Assembly: GCF_001720165.1 (NCBI RefSeq)
Contig: NZ_MCRI01000001.1
Span: forward strand, 62,001 to 126,000
Source of the DNA: Methylophaga muralis
Lineage (GTDB): Bacteria > Pseudomonadota > Gammaproteobacteria > Nitrosococcales > Methylophagaceae
Length of the DNA: 64,000 nucleotides
Direction: 5' to 3'
Shown: in pieces, positions 38,370 to 46,988 of the stretch
Numbering within the stretch: the first letter of the stretch is position 1
Layout of the letters: each line of letters opens with the position of its first letter
Position numbers and translations under genes: made by a program
Notes under the pieces: model-generated
Seen by the model: only the letters and a program-made list of their open reading frames with translations
What the model was told of the DNA's origin: nothing
Database searches by the model: none

Positions 38370-39532
38370 CGCAACATTCTCCGGCCCTGCAGGTTTCGAT
38401 TGAACAAACATTGCCGATGCCGATAAAAGGCTACTTTCAATGTGAATCCGGGCAGTTATTAGCATTGGTCGGCCCGTCAGGAGCAGGCAAAACCTCATTA
38501 ATACGGATGTTGTCAGGTTTAATGCAACCGCAGCAGGGCAAAGTAATTGTCGGCGACGAAGTCTGGTGCGATACCGAGCAGAATATTTGTCTTTCTCCTC
38601 AAAGTCGTCATGTCGGCATGGTGTTTCAAAACTACGCGCTGATGCCGCATTTTGATGCGATTGAAAATGTGTCATTACCCCTGTTGCATTTGCCCAAAGC
38701 TGAACGGATAAAACAAGCTAAACGCTGGCTGGATCACGTGGGGTTAACTGATGCAGAACAACACCGTAAACCAGCAGATTTATCGGGCGGTCAGCAACAA
38801 CGTGTCGCCGTTGCCCGAGCATTAGCCCGTGAACCCAAATTGATGCTATTGGATGAACCCTTTTCAGCAGTAGATCAGATGAATCGTCAAAGTCTTTATC
38901 GATTGCTGGCAGATTTACGTCGTGAATTAGCCATTCCGATTATTTTAGTCACCCATGATTTAAACGAAGCGCGAATGTTGGCTGATCAATTAGTTGTGAT
39001 CGATAACGGCCAAATTCTGCAGCAAGGCACGCCGTCGGATATTTACAATGCACCACGTAATGCTCGAGTGGCTGATCTGGTCGGTATACATAATCGTTTT
39101 CTGGGGGAATGGATTGGACCATCAGAGCAATCCGGGCAAGGGTTATTGCGTTGGAAAGGGCAAGGTTTAAGCGTTGCCCAACAACCTGTTTTACAAGTGC
39201 GTGATAAGGGTCGATTACCTGAAGGTCAGCCGGTCAACTGGGTAATTCCAAGTGATGGCATCAGCTTGATTAAAAAAAATGAAATTTCTCAACAGAATGA
39301 CTTTCATGCCGAAGTGACGGAATCCAGACATTTAGGTGAAATCAACCTGCTGACATTAACTATTGAAGAAGTACCCGGAGCTGAATTTGTGTTGACCTTA
39401 TCGGGTTCCTTTCGCAAAAACCTGCCTGTTGGAACCAAGCTGGGGATCCGCTTGGATTTAAGTTTGGTACATGTCATGCCGATTCGAGCGGATGGTCAGG
39501 GCAAAAACAGGCTCAAAATAAACAAAGCCTGA
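38366..39532 (+). CDS. modC: Molybdate ABC transporter ATP-binding protein
   Basis: A 388-residue ATPase: Walker A GPSGAGKTS, signature LSGGQQQRVAVARAL, Walker B LMLLDEPF and the switch histidine in ILVTHDLNEA. The C-terminal ~130 residues hold a TOBE/Mop-like molybdate-binding domain, which may give transport-level feedback. Length is slightly above that of E. coli ModC (352). Last gene of modE-modABC; the next gene is convergent. Confidence 0.95.
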   Translation: MTQHSPALQVSIEQTLPMPIKGYFQCESGQLLALVGPSGAGKTSLIRMLSGLMQPQQGKVIVGDEVWCDTEQNICLSPQSRHVGMVFQNYALMPHFDAIENVSLPLLHLPKAERIKQAKRWLDHVGLTDAEQHRKPADLSGGQQQRVAVARALAREPKLMLLDEPFSAVDQMNRQSLYRLLADLRRELAIPIILVTHDLNEARMLADQLVVIDNGQILQQGTPSDIYNAPRNARVADLVGIHNRFLGEWIGPSEQSGQGLLRWKGQGLSVAQQPVLQVRDKGRLPEGQPVNWVIPSDGISLIKKNEISQQNDFHAEVTESRHLGEINLLTLTIEEVPGAEFVLTLSGSFRKNLPVGTKLGIRLDLSLVHVMPIRADGQGKNRLKINKA

Positions 39533-39552
39533 AAGCCCCTATCTAACTTGTG

Positions 39553-39825
39553 TTACTGATAAAACTCTACATAAAACCGCACGGAACCAACAGGTTTCAC
39601 CTGATGTAAAACAGTTGGCTCAACCACACCAAAGGTATTGATATCCAAAGTAATTTCTTCAAATGGCTCATGAATGGTGTAAAGCAGATGTCCGCTCAAT
39701 ACGACGATTTTTCCCCAAACATCAGCTTTAGTTTGATGATTCTTTAACAAACCTTCAGGAATTGACTCCTCATCAAACTCAGGGGTGCGTTTATAGGAAA
39801 CAACAGTGTCTGGTAGTGATTTCAT
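39553..39825 (-). CDS. DUF1971-family protein (TehB N-terminal-like)
   Basis: A 90-residue cupin-like protein starting MKSLPDTVVSYKRTPEF at 39825, where GAGG lies six bases upstream; the frame runs on to 39882 without conserved sequence. It contains the family features LLKNHQTKADVWGKI, LSGHLLYTI and FYVEFY. Such domains also occur fused to the tellurite-resistance methyltransferase TehB, but here the domain stands alone and its role is unknown. Convergent with modC, 20 bases away. Confidence 0.75.
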   Translation of the reverse strand: MKSLPDTVVSYKRTPEFDEESIPEGLLKNHQTKADVWGKIVVLSGHLLYTIHEPFEEITLDINTFGVVEPTVLHQVKPVGSVRFYVEFYQ

Positions 39826-39986
39826 CGTCAGCCTCTCATTGTTCGGATGGAGCCTGAAAAGTCTATTGAACGGTAAATTCAATCAGGCGCGATTTCATAG
39901 CCACTATATAACTTTCATTTATATAAAGCTGCATTTATAAGCTGTGAGAGTCAACAACGCCGATGAAAGAAGGGTTTAGCCAAGCC

Positions 39987-40244
39987 TTATAAAAGCTCGG
40001 TACTCGTAATATGCACTTCACCATCCACCGCTTGATGATTGCGAATCATGCCTTCAGCAATCTCTTCGAACTTATATTGATGATCCAGAAATAACGTCTC
40101 AGCTTCATCTTCATCGTCAGGGTTAGTCAGCTCAAGTAAAGCTGCTTTTGAAACAATACATGCCACCGTTTGATTATCCACAATGGCAAAAAACGTCACA
40201 TCGTTGTCATTCACCACATAATCACTCGTAAAGTCGATATCCAT
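39987..40244 (-). CDS. DUF1488-like small protein
   Basis: An 85-residue acidic protein beginning MDIDFTSDYVVNDNDVTFFAIVDN with a VACIVSKAALLEL segment, resembling DUF1488 proteins of unknown function. AAGGAGA lies a few bases before the ATG. No membrane segment or signal peptide. It is monocistronic as far as spacing shows. Confidence 0.6.
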   Translation of the reverse strand: MDIDFTSDYVVNDNDVTFFAIVDNQTVACIVSKAALLELTNPDDEDEAETLFLDHQYKFEEIAEGMIRNHQAVDGEVHITSTELL

Positions 40245-40382
40245 AACGTCTCCTTGGGTTAATTAAGGTTTCTGAAAATTATTTCGACATAAAACATAGA
40301 GAATAAAAGTGACAGATTGTTCCAACCGACGCGTTAACTGATGTTAATCACGATGATTTTTCGCATGCATTCTAAAATCACG

Positions 40383-41846
40383 TTAAAAAGTGCTTAGGCC
40401 AGTCGCTTCCATAAAGCGATAAAGCATACGCGGCCAAAGCCTTTCATCGGCATAGGTGGTGTAGTCGACACTGTAGTTACGATCGTTCAGATTGTTCCAA
40501 CGCTCTTCAAACCACTGCTCAGCTTGTTGTATAGGTTCAGCATCAGCAGAACCGCGCAGGATCACGTTGGTTTCCAAATTAAGGTTATGCAGATTTCGTC
40601 GAGTAAAGTTGGTAGAGCCAAGCAACATCGTTGTTTGGTCATCAACATCACGATGCATCAACCATTTGGCATGACATTGCTCGCCATGAGTATCGCACCA
40701 CCGGACGGTCACGCCGGCTTGCATCAATTCATGTGCTACCGGACGATTGGGCACACCATTTTTCTCCCGACCAAAAGCGTCCTTATTTGGATCAAGCAAT
40801 ACCCGTAATTTCACGCCCCGCTCAGCTGCTCGTTTCAGAGCTTTCACAATCTGTCGGTCAGACAAATAAAACATCGCCATATCCAGTTGCTCTCCGGGTT
40901 TGGCTTTATCAATCAGATCTAAGGCCGCCCGCTCAACAGCCCGTTCAGTGACCACTTGAACAGTAAGCCCGTTGGTTGCCGAATTGGATATTTGCACTAA
41001 CTCCGGTATCGGAACCAGTTCGCCAGAAAACTTCAACACGGCCGCTTCGCTTTCAAACAAATCCCAGGCTGCATCGCCATGAAAACGTAACGCCACATTG
41101 CCGTGCGCACTGCTGCCATCATGAGGGTTAGCTGAGGTAACCAACGCCGTCAGTTCATGAGCGTCATCAGCAATGATCAGTTTGCGATGGTTGGCTTTAA
41201 AATTAAGCATCGCAAGATAGCTACGCAGTGAAACTCGACCCTCGCCAAAAGGATTGGGCAACAGCTTACCCTCGCTATTGCCAAAGGGCTGGATAAATAA
41301 ACGCCAGAAAGCAGAATATGCCGGGTTGCTATCACGCAAACGAGTCAAATCGGTCAAAGTAACTGGAATACCGGCCGCTTCCAGTTGCTCAAAATGCCGG
41401 GAAGGAAGCCCGCCATAAACACTGTTAAGCGGATCAGTGATCACCCAGATATCCAGTTCCGGGTAGCGTTGTTTCTGGGCGATTAGTGTATCGGTTAATT
41501 CGTCAGATAGATTACGATGCGTCTCAGCTACTTGCCCCTGAAAATCATTGAATAGGAACATATCCACCAGCACCAAACGACGGGCACCGGCAATCATCTC
41601 CAGCACGGCATCAAATATTTGCTGATCCATCTGGCGTTCGCCATCAGCATTGGTATATGTCCGGTCAGCCAGAAACTGAACTTCAGTAGCAGATCGCTCC
41701 GCGGGCGAAAAATCCAAACCTTGTGGCAACGGTTTATAAACTTGGTAAATCGCAATAACCAATAACCAGAGCACTATTAGAGCGAGCAGCCTCGCTCCTA
41801 ACCGATGATGGCGATGTGTTCCTTCGTTGGAATTTAACTCTGTCAT
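40383..41846 (-). CDS. Phospholipase D / cardiolipin synthase-like protein
   Basis: A 487-residue protein with one N-terminal membrane helix (about residues 18-37) and two PLD repeats. The first HKD motif is regular (NHRKLIIADD, HxKx4D). The second, CHAKWLMHRD, has five residues between Lys and Asp rather than four, then the expected GSTNFTRRNL. Members transfer phosphatidyl groups, as cardiolipin synthases do, or hydrolyse phospholipids. The length and anchor fit an inner-membrane cardiolipin synthase-like enzyme, but the deviating second motif leaves activity uncertain. Confidence 0.8.
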   Translation of the reverse strand: MTELNSNEGTHRHHRLGARLLALIVLWLLVIAIYQVYKPLPQGLDFSPAERSATEVQFLADRTYTNADGERQMDQQIFDAVLEMIAGARRLVLVDMFLFNDFQGQVAETHRNLSDELTDTLIAQKQRYPELDIWVITDPLNSVYGGLPSRHFEQLEAAGIPVTLTDLTRLRDSNPAYSAFWRLFIQPFGNSEGKLLPNPFGEGRVSLRSYLAMLNFKANHRKLIIADDAHELTALVTSANPHDGSSAHGNVALRFHGDAAWDLFESEAAVLKFSGELVPIPELVQISNSATNGLTVQVVTERAVERAALDLIDKAKPGEQLDMAMFYLSDRQIVKALKRAAERGVKLRVLLDPNKDAFGREKNGVPNRPVAHELMQAGVTVRWCDTHGEQCHAKWLMHRDVDDQTTMLLGSTNFTRRNLHNLNLETNVILRGSADAEPIQQAEQWFEERWNNLNDRNYSVDYTTYADERLWPRMLYRFMEATGLSTF

Positions 41847-41910
41847 GGGGTGGTGCTCCTTTTTGCCACTCGCTTACCTAAATCCATTTTAATTGCGTGT
41901 TAAACCAAGT

Positions 41911-42482
41911 TTATTGCCACGCCGATATCACGATAAATCCTGCAAACCCGGTCAAAATGACGCTTGAGAACCGATTGAACAGCTTTAAGTTGTGTTGCCC
42001 AGCGACTGATCCCACAAGGTAGCCAAACACTACCCAGCTCAAGCCAATAAACATGATGCTTGCCGCCAAAGCGACAAAATACCAATGCATCTGATTATGG
42101 CCAATAGGGATAAGCGTTAAGGCAAACACAAAGGCTTTTGGGTTTAAAAACGTCACTAGAAAGATTTTTTTAAAGGTGATCAGTTCAGCTGTAGCACTGA
42201 TATGGTCGGCTCGGCGCCACATGCTGATAGCCAAATAAATAATATAGAGGCCAAGGATCACAGCTAGCAGCGGCTGAAACAAAGGAAACTGCTCAATGAT
42301 CGGTTCAAAAATAATCAGAATCAGCAGAATTGCGCTGAGATAACCCAATAACTCCCCCATCAACAATGGCAAGGATTGACGTACGCCCACCACTGCCCCG
42401 GAAGCCCATAACAAAGTATTGGTCGGGCCGGGCGTAACAACAGAATTACAGTGGCAAATAGAAATAAAAGTGGGCTAGTCAT
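41911..42482 (-). pseudogene. LysE/RhtB-type exporter with N-terminal frameshift
   Basis: Reading from the ATG at 42482 gives MTSPLLFLFATVI, after which the frame is lost; shifting frame near 42441-42444 restores VVTPGPTNTLLWASGAVVGVRQSLP, the conserved start of LysE/RhtB amino-acid exporters, and the frame then runs to 41911 with five further helices. One base appears to be missing, as a true mutation or a sequencing error. If translation instead began at an internal TTG (42414), helix 1 and the PGP motif would be missing. Confidence 0.75.
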
Positions 42483-42857
42483 CTTTCACATGATAAATCA
42501 GCAGGAGCATTCTGTATTAAGAAGTTACTCAAAAATAATTGAGATAACAGGTAATCATTTACAGTTCCTATCTTTAAATGGGTCCCGCTCTCGACAGTTT
42601 AGTGTTCAAACTGCATTTAGTGCAGTTCCTGCCACCAAAAAAAGTGCATGACTTTCGCTTGATGCACATTAATAAAGCATAAAAATGTCCTCCGTCCTTG
42701 CAGGAAAAAACAATATGCAAACCAAAATATAAATTATCTTATTAAAAATCAGTTTGTTATAGATATTTCATCTTAAGAAAATCCAGCTGAACACATTGGC
42801 ATATTTAGTGCTCATCCCAATAAAAATCATCATTTTCAGTTAATTGGGAGATAAATC
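42483..42857. other. Intergenic region before the amine dehydrogenase operon
   Basis: About 375 bases, A+T-rich, between the exporter remnant and the divergently oriented dehydrogenase operon. No credible gene or RNA was found. Its right half must hold the operon promoter, but no clear -35/-10 pair or operator stands out. GGGAG lies 7 bases before the large-subunit ATG. Confidence 0.5.
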
Positions 42858-44030
42858 ATGCGCTATAAAAGTGTGTTGATGCTTAGCTTGGGCTTACTCG
42901 GCTCAATAAGCACCACGTTTAGTTATGCAGAAGATGAGTTCGTCCCTGAAGTATTAACCGTGGAACCGAGCATTGCCCCCGGCCCAAGTATCTTTGTTTT
43001 GGATCAAAGTTGGGATGGTGCCAGCTGGGTGCATATTCGATCCGCAGAAGATCTCACATCGATTAAAGGCAGCTTGAGCGCTGGCGTAGTCTCTCAATTT
43101 GCCATGAGTAAAGATGGTAAGTCGGCTTACACAGCTTCGGTGTATGCCAAACGAATTATGTCCGGCCCGACAGAATCGGTTTTGGAAGAGTTTGATGCCA
43201 AGAGCTTAGTCAAAAAACGTGAAATCATCCTGTCACCGAAAATGGCTCAGTCAGCTCCACAGCTGAGTTACCTTGAATTTTCAGCTGATGGTAAATATGC
43301 CTATGTGCAAAATGCCACGCCAGCAACCTCTGTCACTGTGGTGGATATGGAAGCAGGCGAAGTTCTAACTGAAATCCCACATCCTGGTTGTGTGGGCATT
43401 TATCCTGCATTAAAAGGTAACCGCTTTAGCAGTTTATGTGGGGATGGTACGGTCACCAGCTATTCTTTTTCTGCAGATGGCAAGGTCAATAATCCGGTTA
43501 AAAGTGCCAAAGTATTTGATGCAGATGATGACCCGGTTTATGTGCATGTTTTACGTGTAGATAACGATCTTGTTCTCACCTCTTTCAACGGTAATCTGTA
43601 CCGCGTTTCTGATGCTGATGAAAAACCTAGTCTGGTTGATAAATTTTCTTATGTAGAAGGCGTTGAAGGTGAATGGGCTCCGGGTGGCGTTGCGGTTATG
43701 ACGTATAACAAAGCCAATAATGTGGTCTTTATGACAATGCATTCTAAGGCTTATAACGGCAGTCATAAAAATGGTGCTGAAGAAATCTGGACTATAAGCC
43801 TCGATAGTAAAAAAGTGGTTTCACGTATGCCGGTTGATATAGAAGACTCCGGTATCTCTTCACTTGCCGTTACCGATGGTAAAGATCCTATTTTATTTGC
43901 CCATGACTCTGAACTTGGCGTGGTCTATCGCTTCACCATCGATCCTAAAGCCGACTTTGCAGCCACTCTGCAAGAAGACATTGCCGAAGATGTTGGCCAT
44001 TACGACATCGTCTGGATTGCTGACAAATGA
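42858..44030 (+). CDS. aauB: Aromatic amine dehydrogenase-like large (alpha) subunit
   Basis: Periplasmic heavy chain of a TTQ-dependent primary-amine dehydrogenase. The 390-residue precursor has a signal peptide ending near SYA-ED, then repeated seven-bladed-propeller strands (FAMSKDGKSAYTAS, LEFSADGKYAYVQNATPATSVTVVD, SLCGDGTVTSYSF, WAPGGVAVMTYN). The QNATPATS and CGDG segments and the C-terminal half resemble the Alcaligenes faecalis AadH heavy chain (from memory) more than the methylamine dehydrogenase one. It forms the alpha2beta2 enzyme with the small subunit encoded three genes downstream. The last 4 bases overlap the next gene. Confidence 0.85.
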   Translation: MRYKSVLMLSLGLLGSISTTFSYAEDEFVPEVLTVEPSIAPGPSIFVLDQSWDGASWVHIRSAEDLTSIKGSLSAGVVSQFAMSKDGKSAYTASVYAKRIMSGPTESVLEEFDAKSLVKKREIILSPKMAQSAPQLSYLEFSADGKYAYVQNATPATSVTVVDMEAGEVLTEIPHPGCVGIYPALKGNRFSSLCGDGTVTSYSFSADGKVNNPVKSAKVFDADDDPVYVHVLRVDNDLVLTSFNGNLYRVSDADEKPSLVDKFSYVEGVEGEWAPGGVAVMTYNKANNVVFMTMHSKAYNGSHKNGAEEIWTISLDSKKVVSRMPVDIEDSGISSLAVTDGKDPILFAHDSELGVVYRFTIDPKADFAATLQEDIAEDVGHYDIVWIADK

Positions 44031-44563
44031 ATGTCGATCAGCTAGTGCATCTGATGGCGATAACCGGCACCACCTTTCTGGTGCTGCTGTTTGTTATTTC
44101 CGTATTGCACAAATTATTGGATGTAGATCGCTTTTCCGGTTACGTAAACAATTACGACCTCGTCCCAGAACAATCGGTTAAAGCCACAACTTACGGCCTG
44201 ATTGGCCTGGAGATTGCCATTAGTTTGGGCTTAATCATTCCTGCCTTTAATGGAATTGCCACTGTGGCAGCCATTGCTCTGTTATCCATCTACGCCCTGG
44301 CAATGCTGATTAATATCCGCCGCGGCAATACGCAGATTGAGTGTGGCTGTGGTGGTCCAGTGATGTTTTTATCTTATGACCTGGTGCTCCGGAACGGCCT
44401 GATTATATTGATAGCGTTACCGGCGCTGTTCGCCCACCCCACCGACATAAACATGATCGATACCTTCGTATCGGTTAGTTGTGGTGCCTTGCTGTTTCTC
44501 ATGTTCATCATCGCTGAAAAACTGCTGGCCAACTTCCACCACTCACAAACTTTAAATCGGTAA
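44027..44563 (+). CDS. aauE: MauE/AauE-like membrane maturation protein
   Basis: A 178-residue DoxX-like membrane protein with four or five helices. It contains ECGCGGP at about residues 103-109, the paired-cysteine site expected for MauE, which helps export and oxidatively fold the six-disulfide small subunit. The start overlaps the large-subunit stop (ATGA). The aauD gene follows 8 bases later. Function is by homology and by operon position. Confidence 0.85.
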   Translation: MNVDQLVHLMAITGTTFLVLLFVISVLHKLLDVDRFSGYVNNYDLVPEQSVKATTYGLIGLEIAISLGLIIPAFNGIATVAAIALLSIYALAMLINIRRGNTQIECGCGGPVMFLSYDLVLRNGLIILIALPALFAHPTDINMIDTFVSVSCGALLFLMFIIAEKLLANFHHSQTLNR

Positions 44564-44570
44564 CAACATC

Positions 44571-45167
44571 ATGATTAATACACTCATTTTCCTCGTCGCG
44601 CTTCTCTCCATCATCGTGATTGTGCTAACGATTATGGTGTTTGCCATGGCTCGACAAATCGGCATTTTGTTTGAACGGATCTCGCCTATCGGCGCGATGA
44701 TTAACGATTCTGGCCCACAAATTGGTGCTGCCAGCCCGAGCTTTGATTTAACCAGCTTAAATGGCGGTGACGTTAAGATTGGCTATAAAGGTGATAAAAG
44801 CACCCTGGTGTTTTTCTTATCACCGACCTGTCCGATCTGTAACAAGCTGTTACCGGCAATTAAATCGATTCAGAGTGCTGAAGGTAGCTGGCTCAATATC
44901 GTGTTAGCCAGCGACGGTGAAGCCACCAAACACCTTGAGTTCATTGAAAAACACGCTATTACCAATTTCCCATACGTGCTGTCTCAGCCGTTAGGCACGA
45001 CCTATCGTGTTTCACGCCTGCCGTTCGCTGTGTTGCTTAACAGTGAAGGTGTGGTGCTCGCCAAAGGTTTGGTCAACACCCGCGAACAACTCGACAGCTT
45101 ATTTAATGCAGCAGAAACGGGCTTTGCTTCTATTCAAGAGTTAGCTAAGCAACACACGATTAGTTAA
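44571..45167 (+). CDS. aauD: MauD/AauD-like thiol-disulfide oxidoreductase
   Basis: A 198-residue membrane-anchored thioredoxin-fold protein: one N-terminal helix (about residues 3-27), then a TlpA/AhpC-type domain with the active-site CPIC at residues 87-90 and a cis-proline region near RLPFAVLL. MauD is required for correct disulfide formation in the dehydrogenase small subunit. Between aauE and the small-subunit gene, as in known mau and aau clusters. Confidence 0.87.
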   Translation: MINTLIFLVALLSIIVIVLTIMVFAMARQIGILFERISPIGAMINDSGPQIGAASPSFDLTSLNGGDVKIGYKGDKSTLVFFLSPTCPICNKLLPAIKSIQSAEGSWLNIVLASDGEATKHLEFIEKHAITNFPYVLSQPLGTTYRVSRLPFAVLLNSEGVVLAKGLVNTREQLDSLFNAAETGFASIQELAKQHTIS

Positions 45168-45197
45168 GAAATAACCATTTAGACCAAGGAGACATCC

Positions 45198-45740
45198 ATG
45201 TTCACTAAACTTGAAAAAATGCTCCAAATCCTGGATAGCCGTGCAGAAAAGCAAGCCCGTAAAAGTGCAGAGACGCATGGCCGAAGAGGTTTTTTGTCGA
45301 AGGTCGGCGGTTTAATGGTAGCCAGTGCGCTGTTTCCTGTATTACCGTTTGATCGCTCAATGGGTAAGGCTTATGCCTCGGATGGCTCCTCGGTATTTGA
45401 TGAAACTTCCTGCGATTATTGGCGTTACTGCGCGTTAGATGGCACGTTGTGTAATGACTCCGGTGGCACCAACACCTCATGCCCTCCCGGCTCAGATGCC
45501 TCAAAAGTCGCCTGGGTAGGCACTTGTCTTAACCCGGATGACGGCAAGGATTACCTGGTTTCTTACAATGATTGCTGTGGTAAAGCGGCTCTAGTCGGTA
45601 GCACCTTCTGCTTTACCAGCCAAGATGAACGGCCGGGATATCGGATGGGCCTGCATAACGATATTAACTGGTGTATGGCCAATGACAACAAAGGCTATTA
45701 CTGCACAGTCGCCCTGCTGGTGGGTATCGTCGATGAATAA
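45198..45740 (+). CDS. aauA: Aromatic amine dehydrogenase-like small (beta) subunit with TTQ
   Basis: A 180-residue precursor with a twin-arginine leader (GRRGFLSKVGG, residues 28-38). The TTQ-forming tryptophans are Trp106 (AWVGTC) and Trp158 (NWC); the catalytic and crosslink aspartates are Asp125 (NDCC) and Asp81. The HNDINWCMAN segment is like aromatic amine dehydrogenase. The mature chain has 10 cysteines, not the usual 12. In alignment with Paracoccus methylamine dehydrogenase, the missing positions are Cys38 (Asp87 here) and Cys86 (Thr136 here), which pair with each other there. So one disulfide has been lost as a unit. AAGGAG precedes the ATG. Confidence 0.88.
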   Translation: MFTKLEKMLQILDSRAEKQARKSAETHGRRGFLSKVGGLMVASALFPVLPFDRSMGKAYASDGSSVFDETSCDYWRYCALDGTLCNDSGGTNTSCPPGSDASKVAWVGTCLNPDDGKDYLVSYNDCCGKAALVGSTFCFTSQDERPGYRMGLHNDINWCMANDNKGYYCTVALLVGIVDE

Positions 45741-46191
45741 CAGAAAACACTTTCGGCATGTTGTTGCTTCAGCATTGGTACTGCTCACTACTACGCCAAA
45801 CATTTGGGCAGCAGAAGTAAGCGGTGCAGACTTGTTTACGAATACCTGCGCTGCATGCCATGGCGATGCTGGCGTCGGCATACCGGGATTGGCACCGCCA
45901 CTGCAAAACGCTGAGTTATGGCAACGGCTAGGTTCAAAAGGTAATGAATATATTGCTGGCGTCATGACAGCAGGATTGAGCGGGACTATTACGGTTGACG
46001 GTATCAAATATCAAGCCATGGTCATGCCGCCCCAATCGATGGTTGAAAGTGAGGAATTGGTCAAAATAGCGGAGTATGTTCTCACCACCTTAAACGGCAG
46101 CGACGCATTACCGGATGTTGTCCTTATCGATAAATTGAAAGCCACACCGCTGTCGCACAAAGAGCTGCGTGCGATACGCGAACAAAAGTAA
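45733..46191 (+). CDS. Class I cytochrome c linked to the amine dehydrogenase
   Basis: Starts at an ATG that overlaps the small-subunit stop by 8 bases, so it is translationally coupled. A signal peptide (ending near WAA-EV) precedes CAACH and a long loop with a probable axial methionine in MVMPPQSM. It is a monohaem periplasmic cytochrome of about 152 residues. The same slot after aauA holds a monohaem cytochrome gene in the A. faecalis aau cluster. It is the obvious electron acceptor from the dehydrogenase, directly or through a blue copper protein not encoded here. Confidence 0.85.
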   Translation: MNNRKHFRHVVASALVLLTTTPNIWAAEVSGADLFTNTCAACHGDAGVGIPGLAPPLQNAELWQRLGSKGNEYIAGVMTAGLSGTITVDGIKYQAMVMPPQSMVESEELVKIAEYVLTTLNGSDALPDVVLIDKLKATPLSHKELRAIREQK

Positions 46192-46192
46192 T

Positions 46193-46654
46193 ATGACGGG
46201 CAAACGCATCAGGTTGTTATGGTGGTTAATGGCGTTAACAGCCATTCCTTCAATTTCACCCGTGCTTGCCGAATCGGCTCGTTACAATGCCACCACAAGC
46301 TATATTTTAAAGTGTGCCGGATGTCATGCGATGGATGGCACAGGCTCAGCAGCAGGCGGAATCCCGCCGTTACAGTTAATAAACGTTTTCACCTCTGACA
46401 CCAAAGGCCGTACCTATCTTATGCATGTGCCGGGCGTAGTCAGCTCTGGCTTAAACTCAACAGAAATCGCCGAAGTGATGAATTACATCGTCGAGCTTTG
46501 GGGCGATAAAACCGCCGATTACACACCCTTCACCAAAGAAGAAGTTAACCAACTCCGTGCAGTAGATATTGCTGATGTGGTCAGCTACCGCCGGGAAATT
46601 GCTGATCAATACAAACAAGAAGGTAAAACAGTAGCTGACTATCCTTGGCCGTAA
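46193..46654 (+). CDS. Second c-type cytochrome of the amine dehydrogenase operon
   Basis: Starts one base after the preceding stop; the frame begins earlier (46169) but MTGKRIRLLWWL at 46193 opens the signal peptide. CAGCH follows shortly after the cleavage site. Only one haem site is seen. I do not find the usual Pro-x-Met-Pro type axial ligand: the corresponding region reads LMHVPGVVSSGLN, so Met in LMHVPG may serve, or the ligand differs. The C-terminus is unusually charged (EQYKQEGKTVADYPWP-like). Function as an electron carrier for the same pathway is inferred from the operon. Confidence 0.78.
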   Translation: MTGKRIRLLWWLMALTAIPSISPVLAESARYNATTSYILKCAGCHAMDGTGSAAGGIPPLQLINVFTSDTKGRTYLMHVPGVVSSGLNSTEIAEVMNYIVELWGDKTADYTPFTKEEVNQLRAVDIADVVSYRREIADQYKQEGKTVADYPWP

Positions 46655-46706
46655 CTGCTGTTAAAAACTCAAGTTCAGCCTCAGAAATAAGTGATGTTCC
46701 GTACCC

Positions 46707-46976
46707 GTGATGTCACACCGTGCCTTCAACGATCTCGCCAATCCCGGTTTTTCTCTGGCTGCTGGAGAAGTTGAAGTCAAAGAGGTGAAGGAAGGTAGTT
46801 GCTACGCTGTCTTTAATGCTCAGCTGGGTTATGACATCACTCAGAAGACCGGCCTGACACTTGCTGTAAATAACTTTACAGATCGTCACTATTATGAACG
46901 TATCCGCGGGCTAAACAGCTACAACATTTATGGTGAACCCCGTAGTGTTTCACTTAATCTGAGAGCAGGGTTTTAA
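46707..46976 (+). pseudogene. TonB-dependent receptor remnant (C-terminus only)
   Basis: About 89 residues that match only the last strands of a ferric-siderophore-type outer-membrane receptor: FNAQLGYDITQKTGLTLAVNN, FTDRHYYER, and the terminal YNIYGEPRSVSLNLRAGF ending in Phe. A whole receptor would be 650-750 residues; the plug and most of the barrel are missing and no upstream frame supplies them. It keeps a downstream terminator. This is the left edge of the accessory stretch. Confidence 0.75.
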
Positions 46977-46988
46977 TTTTAAACAGCG

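Noticed and set aside
45625-45732. An extended N-terminus for the first operon cytochrome
   Set aside because: It would overlap most of the end of the TTQ small-subunit gene; the ATG at 45733 begins a proper signal peptide and overlaps the stop by only 8 bases.
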